From assembly GCF_003627815.1 (NCBI RefSeq), contig NZ_CP032698.1, forward strand, positions 4,898,001-4,962,000: DNA of 64,000 bases, given 5' to 3'. This DNA comes from Streptomyces hundungensis (GTDB lineage Bacteria > Actinomycetota > Actinomycetes > Streptomycetales > Streptomycetaceae). Shown one piece after another: positions 16,671 to 26,708 of the stretch (its first letter is position 1; every line of letters starts with the position of its first letter). A model generated the notes under the pieces. The model worked only from the letters and a program-made list of their open reading frames with translations. It searched no databases and was not told the origin of the DNA. The position numbers and the translations under genes were made by a program.

Positions 16671-18142
16671 GTGATCCCCAAGTCGGCCTCGCTGAGCGGA
16701 AGTTGTTCATCGCGGGGGAGTGGGTCGAGCCCGACGGGGGGCACTACCCCGTGCTCGACCCGGCCACCGAGGACGTGGTGGGGTTCGCGCCCGAGGCCTC
16801 CCGTGAGCAGGTGTACCGGGCGGCCGCCGCCGCTCGGGAGGCCTTCGGCGCGTGGTCGCGTACCCGCCCCGAGGAGCGGGCCGCGATCCTGGACCGGGCC
16901 GCCGACCTCATGCAGCGCGACGGGGCCGCGAACACCGAGCTCGCCCGTGCCGAGACCGGCGCCACCACCGCCACCGCGCGCGGGATGCAGGTCGCGGTGG
17001 GGGTGGCGCGGTTCCGGCGGTATGCCAAGGGCGCCCTGGAGCCGGTGGAGCAGGCGCTCGTGCCGCAGATCAACGAGGCGGGCCCGATGGGGCGGGCCGG
17101 GGTGTTCGGCGCGCTCGCGGTGCGCCAGCCGGTCGGGGTGGTCACCTGCGTCACCTCGTACAACAATCCCTGGGCGAACCCGGCGGGGAAGGTCGCGCCC
17201 GCGCTGGCCATGGGCAACACGGTCGTGGTGAAGCCCGCGCCGCAGGACCCGCTGTCGGTGTTCAAGATGGCCGAGGCGCTGGAGGAGGCGGGGGTGCCGC
17301 GCGGGGTGGTGAACGTGGTCACCGGGTCCGCCCCGGCGGTCGGCGAGGCAGCCGTCGACGCACCCGACGTCGACATGGTCTCCTTCACCGGCTCCACCGC
17401 CGTGGGGCAGCGCATCGCCGAGGTGTGCGGACGCCATATGAAACGGCAGTTGATGGAGTTGGGCGGCAAAGGGGCCGCGATCGTCTTCGACGACGCCGAC
17501 CTCGGCTCGGCGGTCGGCGGCATCGTGACCACGTTCTCCTTCTACAGCGGCCAGATCTGCACCGCGCCGACCCGGGTCCTGGTGCAGCGGGGCGTCCACG
17601 ACCAACTGGTCGACAAACTCGCGGAGTACGCCGGATTCCTGAAGGTCGGCGACCCCGCCGCCCCGGACACGGTGCTCGGCCCGGTGATCTCGGCGGCCCA
17701 CCGCGACCGGGTGGAGTCGTATGTGGAGCTGGGCCGCAAGGAGGGGGCGACGGTGGTCACGGGCGGCCAACGCCCCCCACTGGAGCGGGGGTTCTATGTG
17801 GCCCCGACCCTCCTCGCGGAGTGCACCAACGACATGCGGGTGGCGCGCGAGGAGATCTTCGGGCCGGTCGTCGTGGTCATCCCGTTCGACGACGAGGAGG
17901 AGGCCATCGCGCTGGCCAACGACAGCGAGTACGGCCTGCTCGACTATGTGTGGTCCGGTGACGTGGCCCGCGCGTTCCGGGTGGCGCGGCGGTTGCGTGC
18001 GGGTGGGGTGGGGGTGAACACGATCGGGCGGAACATGGAGGCGCCGTTCGGGGGGTTCAAGCGGAGTGGGGTGGGGCGGGATGTCGGCTCGTACGCGCTG
18101 CACGCGTACAGCGAACTCCAGTCGCTCGTCTGGCCCGGCTGA
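16667..18142 (+). CDS. NAD(P)-dependent aldehyde dehydrogenase
   Basis: The 491-residue enzyme has all ALDH superfamily landmarks: the substrate-entry Asn in YNNPWANPAGKVAPALAMG, the nucleotide-binding FTGST (about 240-244), the general base Glu in MELGGKG (about 264) and the catalytic Cys in SGQICTAPTRV (about 300). The C-terminal EEIFGPVV and the GGFKRSGVG loop are also present. It oxidises an aldehyde to the acid. The GTG at 16667 overlaps the deacylase stop in GTGA. Together with that gene it could convert a metabolite released by the LLM and SDR enzymes, an inference from proximity. Confidence 0.93.
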   Translation: MSDPQVGLAERKLFIAGEWVEPDGGHYPVLDPATEDVVGFAPEASREQVYRAAAAAREAFGAWSRTRPEERAAILDRAADLMQRDGAANTELARAETGATTATARGMQVAVGVARFRRYAKGALEPVEQALVPQINEAGPMGRAGVFGALAVRQPVGVVTCVTSYNNPWANPAGKVAPALAMGNTVVVKPAPQDPLSVFKMAEALEEAGVPRGVVNVVTGSAPAVGEAAVDAPDVDMVSFTGSTAVGQRIAEVCGRHMKRQLMELGGKGAAIVFDDADLGSAVGGIVTTFSFYSGQICTAPTRVLVQRGVHDQLVDKLAEYAGFLKVGDPAAPDTVLGPVISAAHRDRVESYVELGRKEGATVVTGGQRPPLERGFYVAPTLLAECTNDMRVAREEIFGPVVVVIPFDDEEEAIALANDSEYGLLDYVWSGDVARAFRVARRLRAGGVGVNTIGRNMEAPFGGFKRSGVGRDVGSYALHAYSELQSLVWPG

Positions 18143-18169
18143 CCCCCGCCGCCCCCGCCTCGCGCCGGG

Positions 18170-18530
18170 GCCCGCCTCGCGCAGTTCCCCGCGCCCCTGA
18201 AACCCCGCCGCGCGCCGCGGGGGCCGCCTTGCGCAGTTCCCCGCGCCCCTGAAAACCCCGCCTTTGTCCGCAGGCCGTGGTCGCTTCTCGCGCAGTTCCC
18301 CGCGCCCCCAAAACCCTCGGTCGTGTGCGGGTCGTGGTCGCGTCTCGCGCAGTTCCTCGCGCCCCCAAAACCCGTCTTCGTCCGCGGGCCGCGGGTGGCT
18401 GGTCGCGCAGTTCCTCGCGCCCCTGGTAGGTCTGCGTCGGGGGGTCGGAGGGATGGGCAGTGATGCGGTTCGGGGCAGGGCGGCCTCCTAGGGGCGCGGG
18501 GAACTGCGCGACCAGCCGTCCACGGTCCGC
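18170..18530. repeat. Cluster of GCGCAGTTCCCCGCGCCCC repeat modules
   Basis: At least five copies of GCGCAGTTCCCCGCGCCCC or its TCCTCGCG variant occur about 60 bp apart, and one inverted copy lies at 18493-18511. These are the end modules of the family at 14.4 kb in opposite orientation. No gene is seen between 18143 and 18571. Inverted pairs could fold into terminators between the convergent genes. Confidence 0.75.
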
Positions 18531-18571
18531 ACGCGACCGAGGGTTTTCAGGGGCGTGGTCGGTTGGTTGGG

Positions 18572-20101
18572 TCAGGGGGTTAGGAATATGGGGTTTGTGA
18601 AGGCTGCCAGGGGGCCCGGCAGGCCCGGGGTGGTCGGGGCGTGGCGGACCTCGGCGCGGATGTACGTCGCGTACGCCGGCGTGGTCTCCCACGTCGCGGT
18701 CGCGGTGCCGGAGGCAGCGAGCGGGGTCGTGTACAGGGTGCCCTGGTCGGTGACGAAGGCGGCGGTGCAGCCGGGCGGCGCGCCGGTCATCTCCAGGCGG
18801 GCCGTGACCGACTCGTCGGGCGCCGCCCGCAGCCGCTCGCCGATGCCCGCGTGCTGCCCGTGGCCCCCGGAGACGGTGAAGGACAGCGAGAGCGCGGCCG
18901 ACTCCGCCACATAGGAGTGGCCCGCTCTCAGCCCCGCCTGGATCGCCCGCTTCGTCAGATCGTCGGCCAGCACCGCCGTCTGTGGGCCGCCGACGCGGTC
19001 CGGGTCGCGGTGGGCGTCGCTGTTGCCCATCGCCGGAAGCCACGGACGGCCCGAACGGGCGGCTAGCGCAAGGGAGTTGTCCCATTCGGCGAGGGAGACC
19101 TCGTCGTCCGGGGTATACGTGCCGTTCCACACCTCCACCGCGTCCGCGTCACCGAAGCCGAACTTCCAGTTGCAGCCGACGCAGGTGGCGTGCGGGTGGG
19201 CGGGGACCACCAGGCCGCCCGCCGCGCGGACCTCGCGGGCGAAGTGGCCGAAACGGTTGTCCCGGGCCCGGTAGCGCCAGTCGATGAAATGGCCGGGCTC
19301 GGTGCCGAGCGCCAGCACATGGCCGTTGCGGGTGGTGATCTCCTCGCCCGTCATGATCAGCAGGTCGTCGCCCCACAGGCCCTCCCAGGCCCGGTGGCCG
19401 GAGGTGGTGTTGTGCTCGGAGGTGTTGATGAAGTCCAGGCCGGCCGCCCGCGCGAGCGCCGCGATCTCGGCCGGGGTGCGGCCGCCGTCGGAGTGCACGG
19501 AGTGCAGGTGGCAGTCGCCGCGGTACCAGGCCCGGCCGCGTCCCTTGGCCCGGGGCGGCGGGTAGACCGGGGTCGGCGTCGGGCCCGTCCCGCCGCCGTA
19601 CTTCAGTGTGATCGTCACCGTGTACGGCAGGCCCTGCGGGGCGACCGTGTACGGGCCCAGCGCGATGTGCCAGGTCCCGGCGCGCACGGGGCCGCGCAGA
19701 TAGCCCGGGGTCGCGTCGTCGGCGCGCAGGAAGAACGCGGTACGGGCGCCGCCCGACCAGCCCCGGAAGCCGGCCCCGCCGAGGGCCGTGCCGCGCTCGT
19801 CGAAGATGCCGATGTCGAGGGCGTTGTTCTGGGTGCCGGCCGGCACGCTCGCTTTCTCGTACGCGTACGAGACGGCCAACTCGCGTACGCCGTGCGGGAC
19901 TTCGACGGGGAGGTAGACGAAGTCGGGGGAGCCGGGGGGTAGGGTGCCGCGCACCACCCGGGTCTCGTCGGGGCGCTGGGGGTCGCTGCCGGGTGCGGCG
20001 TTCGCGAAGCTTACGGTTGCCAAGGTGAGGGCGGTGGCGGCGCTCGTCGCGAGGAGGCCTCGCCTGCCGATGGGTCCGGGTCCGGGTCCGTGCTCGGTCA
20101 T
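18572..20101 (-). CDS. Tat-exported PHP-domain metallophosphoesterase (CehA/McbA-like)
   Basis: The 509-residue protein begins MTEHGPGPGPIGRRGLLATS, a twin-arginine signal (RRGLL near 13) followed by a hydrophobic stretch. A beta-rich domain precedes the PHP metallohydrolase domain, which starts at the motif DCHLHSVHSDG (about 200). Further metal ligands lie in TSEHNTT, PAHPHATC and GNSDAHRDPDR. CehA/McbA-like enzymes hydrolyse carbamates or phosphate esters, using metals in the periplasm or outside the cell. The start at 20101 was chosen for GGGAG seven bases upstream. The gene is monocistronic and flanked by repeat tracts on both sides. The substrate is unknown. Confidence 0.88.
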   Translation of the reverse strand: MTEHGPGPGPIGRRGLLATSAATALTLATVSFANAAPGSDPQRPDETRVVRGTLPPGSPDFVYLPVEVPHGVRELAVSYAYEKASVPAGTQNNALDIGIFDERGTALGGAGFRGWSGGARTAFFLRADDATPGYLRGPVRAGTWHIALGPYTVAPQGLPYTVTITLKYGGGTGPTPTPVYPPPRAKGRGRAWYRGDCHLHSVHSDGGRTPAEIAALARAAGLDFINTSEHNTTSGHRAWEGLWGDDLLIMTGEEITTRNGHVLALGTEPGHFIDWRYRARDNRFGHFAREVRAAGGLVVPAHPHATCVGCNWKFGFGDADAVEVWNGTYTPDDEVSLAEWDNSLALAARSGRPWLPAMGNSDAHRDPDRVGGPQTAVLADDLTKRAIQAGLRAGHSYVAESAALSLSFTVSGGHGQHAGIGERLRAAPDESVTARLEMTGAPPGCTAAFVTDQGTLYTTPLAASGTATATWETTPAYATYIRAEVRHAPTTPGLPGPLAAFTNPIFLTP

Positions 20102-20269
20102 GAGCGGGCTCCCCATGGGTGGAGGGGTGGGCATTCTCGTTTGCCTGCTCACTCTCGTACCCGGGGGTGAACGGGGGGAGTCCCGTGGGTTGTTGGGCGG
20201 TGCGGGATCCGGCCGGGCCGCCACCGCGTCCTGGCCGACCCCGCCCCCCTCCCGCCCCTGCGGCCCGCG

Positions 20270-20600
20270 CCCGCGCAGTTCCCCGCGCCCCCCAACCCCC
20301 TGTCGTCTGCGGCCCGCGGTCGCTGCTCGCGCAGTTCCCCGCGCCCCTAACTGTTCGGCGCTGGCCCGCATCTCAGCCCGTCCGGCGTTTGAGGACGAGC
20401 GCCGTTCAGGCGCGATCGGGGTCTGGGGCGGAGCCCCAGGGAGCCCTGCTTTCGGGTGCGGGCCGTGCGTGGCTGGTCGCGCAGTTCCCCGCGCCCCTTA
20501 GCGGCACCGGTGCTGGCCCGCATCTCAGCCTGTCCGGCGTTTGAGGACGAGCGTGCTTTAGGCGCGAACCGGGTCTGGGGCGGAGCCCCAGGCGGGGCGG
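20270..20600. repeat. Intergenic repeat family, two composite units in reverse orientation
   Basis: Two units, near 20330-20442 and 20480-20595, each combine GCGCAGTTCCCCGCGCCCC, CCGTCCGGCGTTTGAGGACG and GTCTGGGGCGGAGCCCCAG. These are reverse complements of the modules at 14.4 kb. No gene is seen from 20102 to 20673 apart from the promoter region of the next gene. Confidence 0.8.
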
Positions 20601-20673
20601 GGTGCGGCCTTGCGGTGGGGATGAGGTGGGGATAGGAAGTGATCCCACCCCGGACCGACCGGAAGGTATGCCG

Positions 20674-21504
20674 ATGCGCATCGCCGTCACCGTCTTCCTG
20701 ACCGACCAGACGATCACCCCCGTCCGACTCGCCCGGGAACTGGAGGCCCGCGGATTCGCCGGCCTCTATCTCCCCGAGCACACCCACATCCCGGTGGAGC
20801 GGACCACCCCCTACCCGGCGGGCGGCGAGCTCCCGGCGGAGTACGGCCGCACCCTCGACCCGTTCGTGGCGCTCGGCCAGGTCTCGGCGGTCACCGAGCA
20901 CCTGCACCTCGGCACCGGCATCACCCTGGTCGCCCAGCGCGACCCCATCGACCTCGCCAAGCAGATCGCGACCCTGGACCACCTCAGCGGCGGCCGCTTC
21001 ACGCTCGGGCTCGGGTTCGGCTGGAACAAGGAGGAGGCCGCCGACCACGGGGTGGAGTGGGGCACCCGGCGTGAACTGGTCCGCGACCGCGTGGCCCTGA
21101 TGCGCGCCCTGTGGGCGGCCGAACCGACCGCGTACGAGGGCGAGTTCGGGTCGGTGCGGGCCTCCCACGCCCACCCCAAGCCGTACCGCGACGGCGCGCC
21201 CCGCATCCTCGTCGGCGGCGCCGCCGGGCCCAAGCTGTTCGCCCACATCGCCGAGTACGCGGACGGCTGGTTGCCCATCGGCGGGCGCGGCCTGAGTGAG
21301 TCGCTGCCGGTGCTGCGCCGGGTGTGGGAGGACGCCGGGCGCGCGGCGAGCGACCTCCGCGTCGTCCCGTACGCGGTCCTGCCGGCCCCCGGCAAGCTCG
21401 CCCACTACGCGGAGCTCGGCATCGAGGAGGTCGTCCTGCAACTGCCGTCGGCAGACGAGACGGGCGTGCTGAAGGTGCTGGACGAGTACGCCCCGTATCT
21501 GTAG
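20674..21504 (+). CDS. LLM-class F420-dependent oxidoreductase
   Basis: The 276-residue protein starts MRIAVTVFLTDQTITP, with the ATG at 20674 seven bases after GGAAGG. Features are LYLPEHTHIP (about 34), GTGITLVAQRDPIDLAKQIATLDH and the phosphate-binding GGRFTLGLGFGWN. The compact length and the GFGWNKEE segment fit the probable F420-dependent Rv2161c-like subfamily. The FO synthase gene 2.8 kb downstream supplies the F420 precursor, consistent with F420 use. None of the palindromic operators lies upstream, so its control may differ from the other LLM genes. The substrate is unknown. Confidence 0.85.
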   Translation: MRIAVTVFLTDQTITPVRLARELEARGFAGLYLPEHTHIPVERTTPYPAGGELPAEYGRTLDPFVALGQVSAVTEHLHLGTGITLVAQRDPIDLAKQIATLDHLSGGRFTLGLGFGWNKEEAADHGVEWGTRRELVRDRVALMRALWAAEPTAYEGEFGSVRASHAHPKPYRDGAPRILVGGAAGPKLFAHIAEYADGWLPIGGRGLSESLPVLRRVWEDAGRAASDLRVVPYAVLPAPGKLAHYAELGIEEVVLQLPSADETGVLKVLDEYAPYL

Positions 21505-21553
21505 GCGACACCGGGCGGGCGCACCCCGCGCCGGGGGAGCGGGGCATGAGAGA

Positions 21554-21578
21554 GGGGGCGGCCGTGGTGGCTGCCCCC
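21554..21578. terminator. Bidirectional terminator between convergent genes
   Basis: GGGGGCGGCC pairs with GGCTGCCCCC around a GTGGT loop, with one G-T wobble. It sits between the convergent LLM and S15 peptidase stop codons. Confidence 0.75.
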
Positions 21579-21591
21579 GGGGGTGGGTGTC

Positions 21592-23280
21592 TCAGCTCAG
21601 GGGGAGTTCCAGGTACGAGGGCTCCTCGTCGGGCGAGGTGATGGTGAGGGTGCCCGGGTTGGTGTTGGCGTCACCGTAGAACGGGTCCACCGAGTCCAGG
21701 ACCAGCATGAGGCGGTGCCCGGCCCGTACGTCGTACCCGGTGACCTGGAGCGCGATGTCGGCGCCGGCCGGGGTGTGCGGGGTGGCGCCCAGCACGGTGT
21801 ACGGGGCGTGGGTGATGATGCGGGCGAAGCCGAGCGCGTCGACGTCGAAGAGGTACGCGACGAACGTGGCGTCCGGCTCGCTCGGCGCCAGGGTCACCCG
21901 CAGCCGGGGCACGCCGCGCAGCTGGTGGCGGGAGGGCAGCGGCGCGCTCGTCCACACCCCGGCCGCCGCCCGGTCGATGCGGCCCGTCCGGTACACCTTG
22001 GGGAGCCCGGCGAGTTCCGCGTAGCCGGTGAGCAGGATCTGGTCGGCGACGGTGGCCGGGGTGTCGGTGCCGGTGGTGAACGTGGTGTGCCAGCCGTTGG
22101 TGGGCTTGTCGAGCAGGCCTCCGTCCTTGCCGTCCTCGGGCGGCCCGGTGAGGTAGAAGCGCTCGGGGGTGCCGGTCGCCGCGTGCCAGGTCGGCCGGGA
22201 CTCCAGGGCCCGGCCCCACATGACCTCGCTGACGACCTGGTCCCGGGCGCCGGACTCGGAGTCGAAGGCGGCGGCCCGGGCCTCGTCGCCGTCGGTCTCC
22301 AGCAGATGCTGGTCGAACCAGCTGTGGGCTTCCTCCCAGACGCGGTTGGGCAGCCCGAGGATGCCGGTCATCTCGGGGCCCGAGTGGTCGCCGATCGACC
22401 AGAGCAGCCGCTTGGGGCCGCTGAGCGCGTTGAACGTCTTCAGCGTCTGGTTGCCGGGGAACAGCGTCTCGTGCCAAGCCTGCGCGAAGAACACCGGTAC
22501 CGCACGGGAGTTGAGCTTGTCGACGCGGTGGTAGGGCGAGCGCTCGGCCGCCCACACCAGCGTCTCCTCGACGTTCTCGTTGGCCAGGACGTCGTCGAAG
22601 GCCCGCTGCGTGCGCTCACTGAGACGGGCGGTCGAGGCGGCGTTCAGGAGCGTCTTCACGGCGGCCACATGGCGGGTGTTGTTCTCGTAGAAGGCCTCGC
22701 CCAGGTCGCCCCAGGTGCTGAGCGCGACCACGGCGTCGACCCGGCGCTCCTCGGCGGCGACCAGCTGGCTGATGCCGGAGCCGTAGGAGTCGCCGAGGAA
22801 GCCGATGCGGCCGACCGCCTCCGGACCGCCGGCCCGCGAGACGAGGTGGTCGAGCGCCGCGATGCCGTCGGCGATGTCCTTCTCGCCGGCCACCTCGACC
22901 TCGCCGCCGGACTCGCCGAAGCCCCGCGCGGTGTAGGCCAGTACGTGGTAGCCGCGCCGGGCGAAGCGCATGGCCTGGATGGTGTAGACGAGCCAGCCCT
23001 GCTTGGCCCACGGCGAGGGCATGACGATCAGCGGGTGCGGCCCGTCGCCGTTGTGCAGCCATAACGCGGCGTCGAGCTCCACGCCTTCGCCGGCCGGCAC
23101 CCGCACCCCGTCCAGGAAGGTGGCCACCTGCCGTGTCTCGGCGACCTCGGCCGCCCGCGCGGGGCCGAGCGTCGAGGTGTCGCCGGTGCGCAGCGCCTGT
23201 ACGACCCCTGCGAGCGCCCCTTCGTCCAGTTCCGGATAGAGGCTCGGCGCGGTGTTCGGTCGCGTTCCGTCTGAAGTCAC
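21592..23280 (-). CDS. S15/CocE-type alpha/beta hydrolase with a TTA codon
   Basis: The 562-residue protein belongs to the X-Pro dipeptidyl-peptidase (S15)/CocE family. The alpha/beta-hydrolase part carries the nucleophile elbow GDSYGSG (about 165). The acid in the WSIGDHSGPEM region and a later His complete the likely triad, and a C-terminal jelly-roll domain (about 340-560) follows. No signal peptide is present. The start is a GTG at 23280. Codon 73 is TTA (minus strand, 23062-23064), a very rare codon in Streptomyces that needs the bldA tRNA. Translation may therefore be restricted to development. It is divergent from the FO synthase gene. Confidence 0.85.
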   Translation of the reverse strand: MTSDGTRPNTAPSLYPELDEGALAGVVQALRTGDTSTLGPARAAEVAETRQVATFLDGVRVPAGEGVELDAALWLHNGDGPHPLIVMPSPWAKQGWLVYTIQAMRFARRGYHVLAYTARGFGESGGEVEVAGEKDIADGIAALDHLVSRAGGPEAVGRIGFLGDSYGSGISQLVAAEERRVDAVVALSTWGDLGEAFYENNTRHVAAVKTLLNAASTARLSERTQRAFDDVLANENVEETLVWAAERSPYHRVDKLNSRAVPVFFAQAWHETLFPGNQTLKTFNALSGPKRLLWSIGDHSGPEMTGILGLPNRVWEEAHSWFDQHLLETDGDEARAAAFDSESGARDQVVSEVMWGRALESRPTWHAATGTPERFYLTGPPEDGKDGGLLDKPTNGWHTTFTTGTDTPATVADQILLTGYAELAGLPKVYRTGRIDRAAAGVWTSAPLPSRHQLRGVPRLRVTLAPSEPDATFVAYLFDVDALGFARIITHAPYTVLGATPHTPAGADIALQVTGYDVRAGHRLMLVLDSVDPFYGDANTNPGTLTITSPDEEPSYLELPLS

Positions 23281-23474
23281 GTGGTTCCACCCCTACTTCG
23301 TCGACGTGCGTGGATGTCGGCGCCCGGGCCCGGGGCGACTCCCAGTATCGAGTCGGACGCGCTGAGTAGTGAGCGGTTTACGGGGATCGGCCGGAAACGT
23401 TCCCCCGGGCGCGGCGGGAGGGGCGCGAGTGAGCCCGGCGCCCCGCGGCGTACCCCCGCTCGTATCCTCGAAGG

Positions 23475-26114
23475 ATGACTTCCAGCGCGCAGCCCCCGCA
23501 GGCCGAAGGAGCGGGCCCCGTCCCGCAGCCCGGTGCCGCACCGACCGCCAACTCGATGCGGCGCGCGCTGAAACGCGCCAGGGACGGCGTGGCGCTCGAC
23601 GTCGCCGAGGCGGCCGTCCTGCTCCAGGCCCGCGGCGACGACCTCGACGACCTGACCCGCTCCGCCGCCCGGGTCCGCGACGCGGGCCTGGAGGCCGCGG
23701 GCCGGCCGGGCGTCATCACGTACTCCAAGAGCGTCTTCATCCCGCTCACCCGGCTGTGCCGGGACAAGTGCCACTACTGCACCTTCGTCACCGTGCCCGG
23801 CAAGCTGCGCCGGGACAGCCACGGCATGTTCATGTCCCCCGACGAGGTGCTCGACGTCGCCCGCAGGGGAGCCGAACTCGGCTGCAAGGAAGCCCTGATC
23901 ACCCTCGGCGACAAGCCCGAGGACCGCTGGCCCGAGGCCCGCGAGTGGCTGGACGCGCACGGCTACGACGACACGATCGCCTATGTACGCGCCATGGCGA
24001 TCCGCATCCTGGAGGAGACGGGCCTGCTCCCGCACCTCAACCCCGGGGTGTTGTCGTGGACCGACTTCCAGCGCCTCAAGCCGGTCGCGCCCTCCATGGG
24101 GATGATGCTGGAGACGACCGCGACCCGGCTGTGGTCCGAGCCGGGCGGCCCCCACCACGGCTCCCCGGACAAGGAACCGGCCGTGCGGCTGAGGGTGTTG
24201 GAGGACGCGGGCCGCTCCTCGGTGCCGTTCACCAGCGGGCTGCTCATCGGCATCGGCGAGACGTACGAGGAGCGCGCCGACTCGCTGTTCGCGCTGCGCC
24301 GCGTCGCCCGCGCCTACCACGGCATTCAGGAGCTGATCATCCAGAACTTCCGCGCCAAGCCGGACACGGCGATGCGCGGCATGCCGGACGCCGAACTCGA
24401 CGACCTGGTCGCCACGGTCGCCGTCGCCCGGCACATCATGGGCCCGGCCGCCTGTCTCCAGGCGCCGCCCAACCTGGTGGCGGGCGAGTACGGGCGGCTG
24501 ATCGGCGCGGGCATCGACGACTGGGGCGGCGTCTCGCCGGTCACCATCGACCACGTCAACCCCGAGCGGCCCTGGCCGCGCATCGAGGAGCTGGTGCACA
24601 AGTCGGCGGCGGAAGGCTTCGCCTTGCGTGAACGGCTGTGTATTTACCCGGAGTTCGTGCGGCGGGGCGAGCCGTGGCTGGACCCCCGGCTGCTGCCGCA
24701 CGTGCGCGCGCTCGCCGACCCGGAGACGGGCCTGGCCCATGAGGAGGCCGAGGTGCGCGGCCTGCCCTGGCAGGAGCCGGACGAGGGCTTCACCGCCACC
24801 GGCCGCACCGATCTGCACCGCACCATCGACACCGAGGGCCGCACCGGTGACCGCCGCGAGGACTTCGACTCCGTGTACGGCGACTGGGGTGCGCTGCGCG
24901 AGGCGGCGGCCCCGGGCATGGTGCCCTCCCGCCTCGACGCGGATGTGCGCCAGGCGCTCGCGGTGGCCGCCGACGACCCGACGAAGCTGACCGACGCCGA
25001 GGCGCTGGCCCTGCTGCACGCGGACGGCGAGGCGCTCGACGCGCTGTGCCGCATCGCGGACGACGTCCGCAGGTCGATGGTGGGCGACGACGTGACGTAC
25101 ATCGTCACGCGGAACATCAACTTCACCAACGTCTGCTACACGGGCTGTCGTTTCTGCGCCTTCGCGCAGCGCCGCACCGACGCGGACGCGTACACCCTCT
25201 CGCTCTCCCAGGTCGCCGACCGGGCCGAGCAGGCCTGGGAGGTGGGCGCGGTCGAGGTCTGCATGCAGGGCGGCATCCACCCCGATATGCCCGGCACCGC
25301 CTATTTCGACATCGCCCGCGCCGTCAAGGAGCGGGTGCCGGGGATGCATGTGCACGCCTTCTCCCCGATGGAGGTCGTCAACGGCGCCACCCGCACGGGC
25401 ATGTCGATCCGGGAGTGGCTGACGGAGGCGAAGGCGGCGGGCCTGGACTCGATCCCGGGCACGGCGGCGGAGATCCTGGACGACGAGGTCCGCTGGATCC
25501 TCACCAAGGGCAAGCTGCCGACGGCCACCTGGATCGAGGTCGTGCGCACCGCCCACGAGCTGGGCATCCGCTCCTCGTCCACGATGATGTACGGGCACGT
25601 CGACCAGCCCCGTCACTGGCTCGGCCACTTCCGCACGCTGGCCCGCATCCAGCAGAACGCTCTCGCCAACAACGTGGCCGGCTTCACCGAGTTCGTGACG
25701 CTGCCCTTCATCCACACCAACGCCCCGGTGTATCTGGCGGGCATCGCCCGCCCCGGCCCCACCGCCCGCGACAACCGCGCGGTGACCGCGATGGCCCGCC
25801 TCCTGCTGCACCCCCACATCCCCAACATCCAGACGAGCTGGGTGAAGCTGGGGCAGGAGGGCGCGGCGGAGATGCTGCGTTCCGGCGCGAACGACCTGGG
25901 CGGCACCTTGATGGAGGAGACCATCTCCCGTATGGCGGGCTCCAGTTACGGCTCCTATCGCTCCATCAAGGACCTGGTGGCCATCGCGGAGGCGGCGGGC
26001 CGCCCGTCCCGTGCGCGCACCACCCTGTACGGGGAGGTGGCGGACGAGCGGATGGCGGCCGCCCACGCCTCGGACGGCCATCTGCCGGAGCTGCTGCCGG
26101 TGGTGGGGGACTAG
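23475..26114 (+). CDS. fbiC: FO synthase, bifunctional CofG/CofH radical SAM enzyme
   Basis: The 879-residue enzyme makes 7,8-didemethyl-8-hydroxy-5-deazariboflavin (FO), the chromophore of coenzyme F420, from a pyrimidine and tyrosine. It has two radical SAM halves: CofG with CRDKCHYC (Cys 95, 99, 102) and CofH with CYTGCRFC (Cys 554, 558, 561). The length matches actinobacterial FbiC fusions rather than the separate archaeal subunits. It is monocistronic, and its stop shares CTAG with the convergent cupin gene. Its closeness to three LLM genes is functionally suggestive, since many LLM enzymes use F420. Confidence 0.97.
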   Translation: MTSSAQPPQAEGAGPVPQPGAAPTANSMRRALKRARDGVALDVAEAAVLLQARGDDLDDLTRSAARVRDAGLEAAGRPGVITYSKSVFIPLTRLCRDKCHYCTFVTVPGKLRRDSHGMFMSPDEVLDVARRGAELGCKEALITLGDKPEDRWPEAREWLDAHGYDDTIAYVRAMAIRILEETGLLPHLNPGVLSWTDFQRLKPVAPSMGMMLETTATRLWSEPGGPHHGSPDKEPAVRLRVLEDAGRSSVPFTSGLLIGIGETYEERADSLFALRRVARAYHGIQELIIQNFRAKPDTAMRGMPDAELDDLVATVAVARHIMGPAACLQAPPNLVAGEYGRLIGAGIDDWGGVSPVTIDHVNPERPWPRIEELVHKSAAEGFALRERLCIYPEFVRRGEPWLDPRLLPHVRALADPETGLAHEEAEVRGLPWQEPDEGFTATGRTDLHRTIDTEGRTGDRREDFDSVYGDWGALREAAAPGMVPSRLDADVRQALAVAADDPTKLTDAEALALLHADGEALDALCRIADDVRRSMVGDDVTYIVTRNINFTNVCYTGCRFCAFAQRRTDADAYTLSLSQVADRAEQAWEVGAVEVCMQGGIHPDMPGTAYFDIARAVKERVPGMHVHAFSPMEVVNGATRTGMSIREWLTEAKAAGLDSIPGTAAEILDDEVRWILTKGKLPTATWIEVVRTAHELGIRSSSTMMYGHVDQPRHWLGHFRTLARIQQNALANNVAGFTEFVTLPFIHTNAPVYLAGIARPGPTARDNRAVTAMARLLLHPHIPNIQTSWVKLGQEGAAEMLRSGANDLGGTLMEETISRMAGSSYGSYRSIKDLVAIAEAAGRPSRARTTLYGEVADERMAAAHASDGHLPELLPVVGD

Positions 26115-26638
26115 CTCACCCTGGACCGGCCCGTGGTGGGTGGCTCGGGCCGGTCCAGCGCCATGGTGCCGGGTGTGTAGCGCATCCCGTACGGCTCCCC
26201 GAGGGCGTTGACCTCGGCCAGGTCCATCGCGCCGTCGGGGGTGCGCACGGCGGGGCCCGCCGCGAAGAGGTCCTCCAGGAAGCGGTCCCAGCCGCCGGGC
26301 GTGGAGATCTGCAAGGTGCGCACCGGGGGCCGGAAGGCGTTGCGCATGGCGTGCGGGACGCCGTGCGGGAGCAGGGCGCACATGCCGGCGGTCAGCCGGT
26401 GGGTGACGCCCTCGTAGTCGATCTCCATCTCGCCCTCCAGGACGTAGACGAACTCGTCCATCAGCTCGTGGACGTGGAGTGGGACGTCGACATCGAGCCG
26501 GTTCTCCAGGACGACGAGACGGCCCTCGCTGTCGGTGGTGGTGACCTTCACGCCGAAGCCCGGCGGCAGCGGGACGCGGGTGGGGCGGGTCTCGCCGGGT
26601 TCGAGCACGACGAAGCGGTCCTCGGGGGTCGTGGACAT
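26111..26638 (-). CDS. Cupin-domain protein
   Basis: The 175-residue protein has a single cupin barrel. Metal-binding motif 1 is read as [19 protein letters not shown] (about 54-72) and motif 2 as [12 protein letters not shown]. The N-terminus [17 protein letters not shown] is not a signal peptide. Such proteins range from dioxygenases to isomerases and binding proteins, so no reaction is assigned. The ATG at 26638 follows AGGAAGG. It is divergent from a TetR gene with an inverted repeat between them, so it is probably that regulator's target. Its stop overlaps the fbiC stop. Confidence 0.85.
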   Translation of the reverse strand: MSTTPEDRFVVLEPGETRPTRVPLPPGFGVKVTTTDSEGRLVVLENRLDVDVPLHVHELMDEFVYVLEGEMEIDYEGVTHRLTAGMCALLPHGVPHAMRNAFRPPVRTLQISTPGGWDRFLEDLFAAGPAVRTPDGAMDLAEVNALGEPYGMRYTPGTMALDRPEPPTTGRSRVS

Positions 26639-26708
26639 GGCGGTGCCTTCCTGTACGGCGGTCGGGCCGTCGCTGACGGTCCGGTGACGGACAGGGCCAC
26701 CGTACGCC

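Noticed and set aside
23277..26381. 1034-codon minus-strand open frame opposite fbiC
   Set aside because: The plus-strand FO synthase with both CxxxCxxC motifs explains the region.
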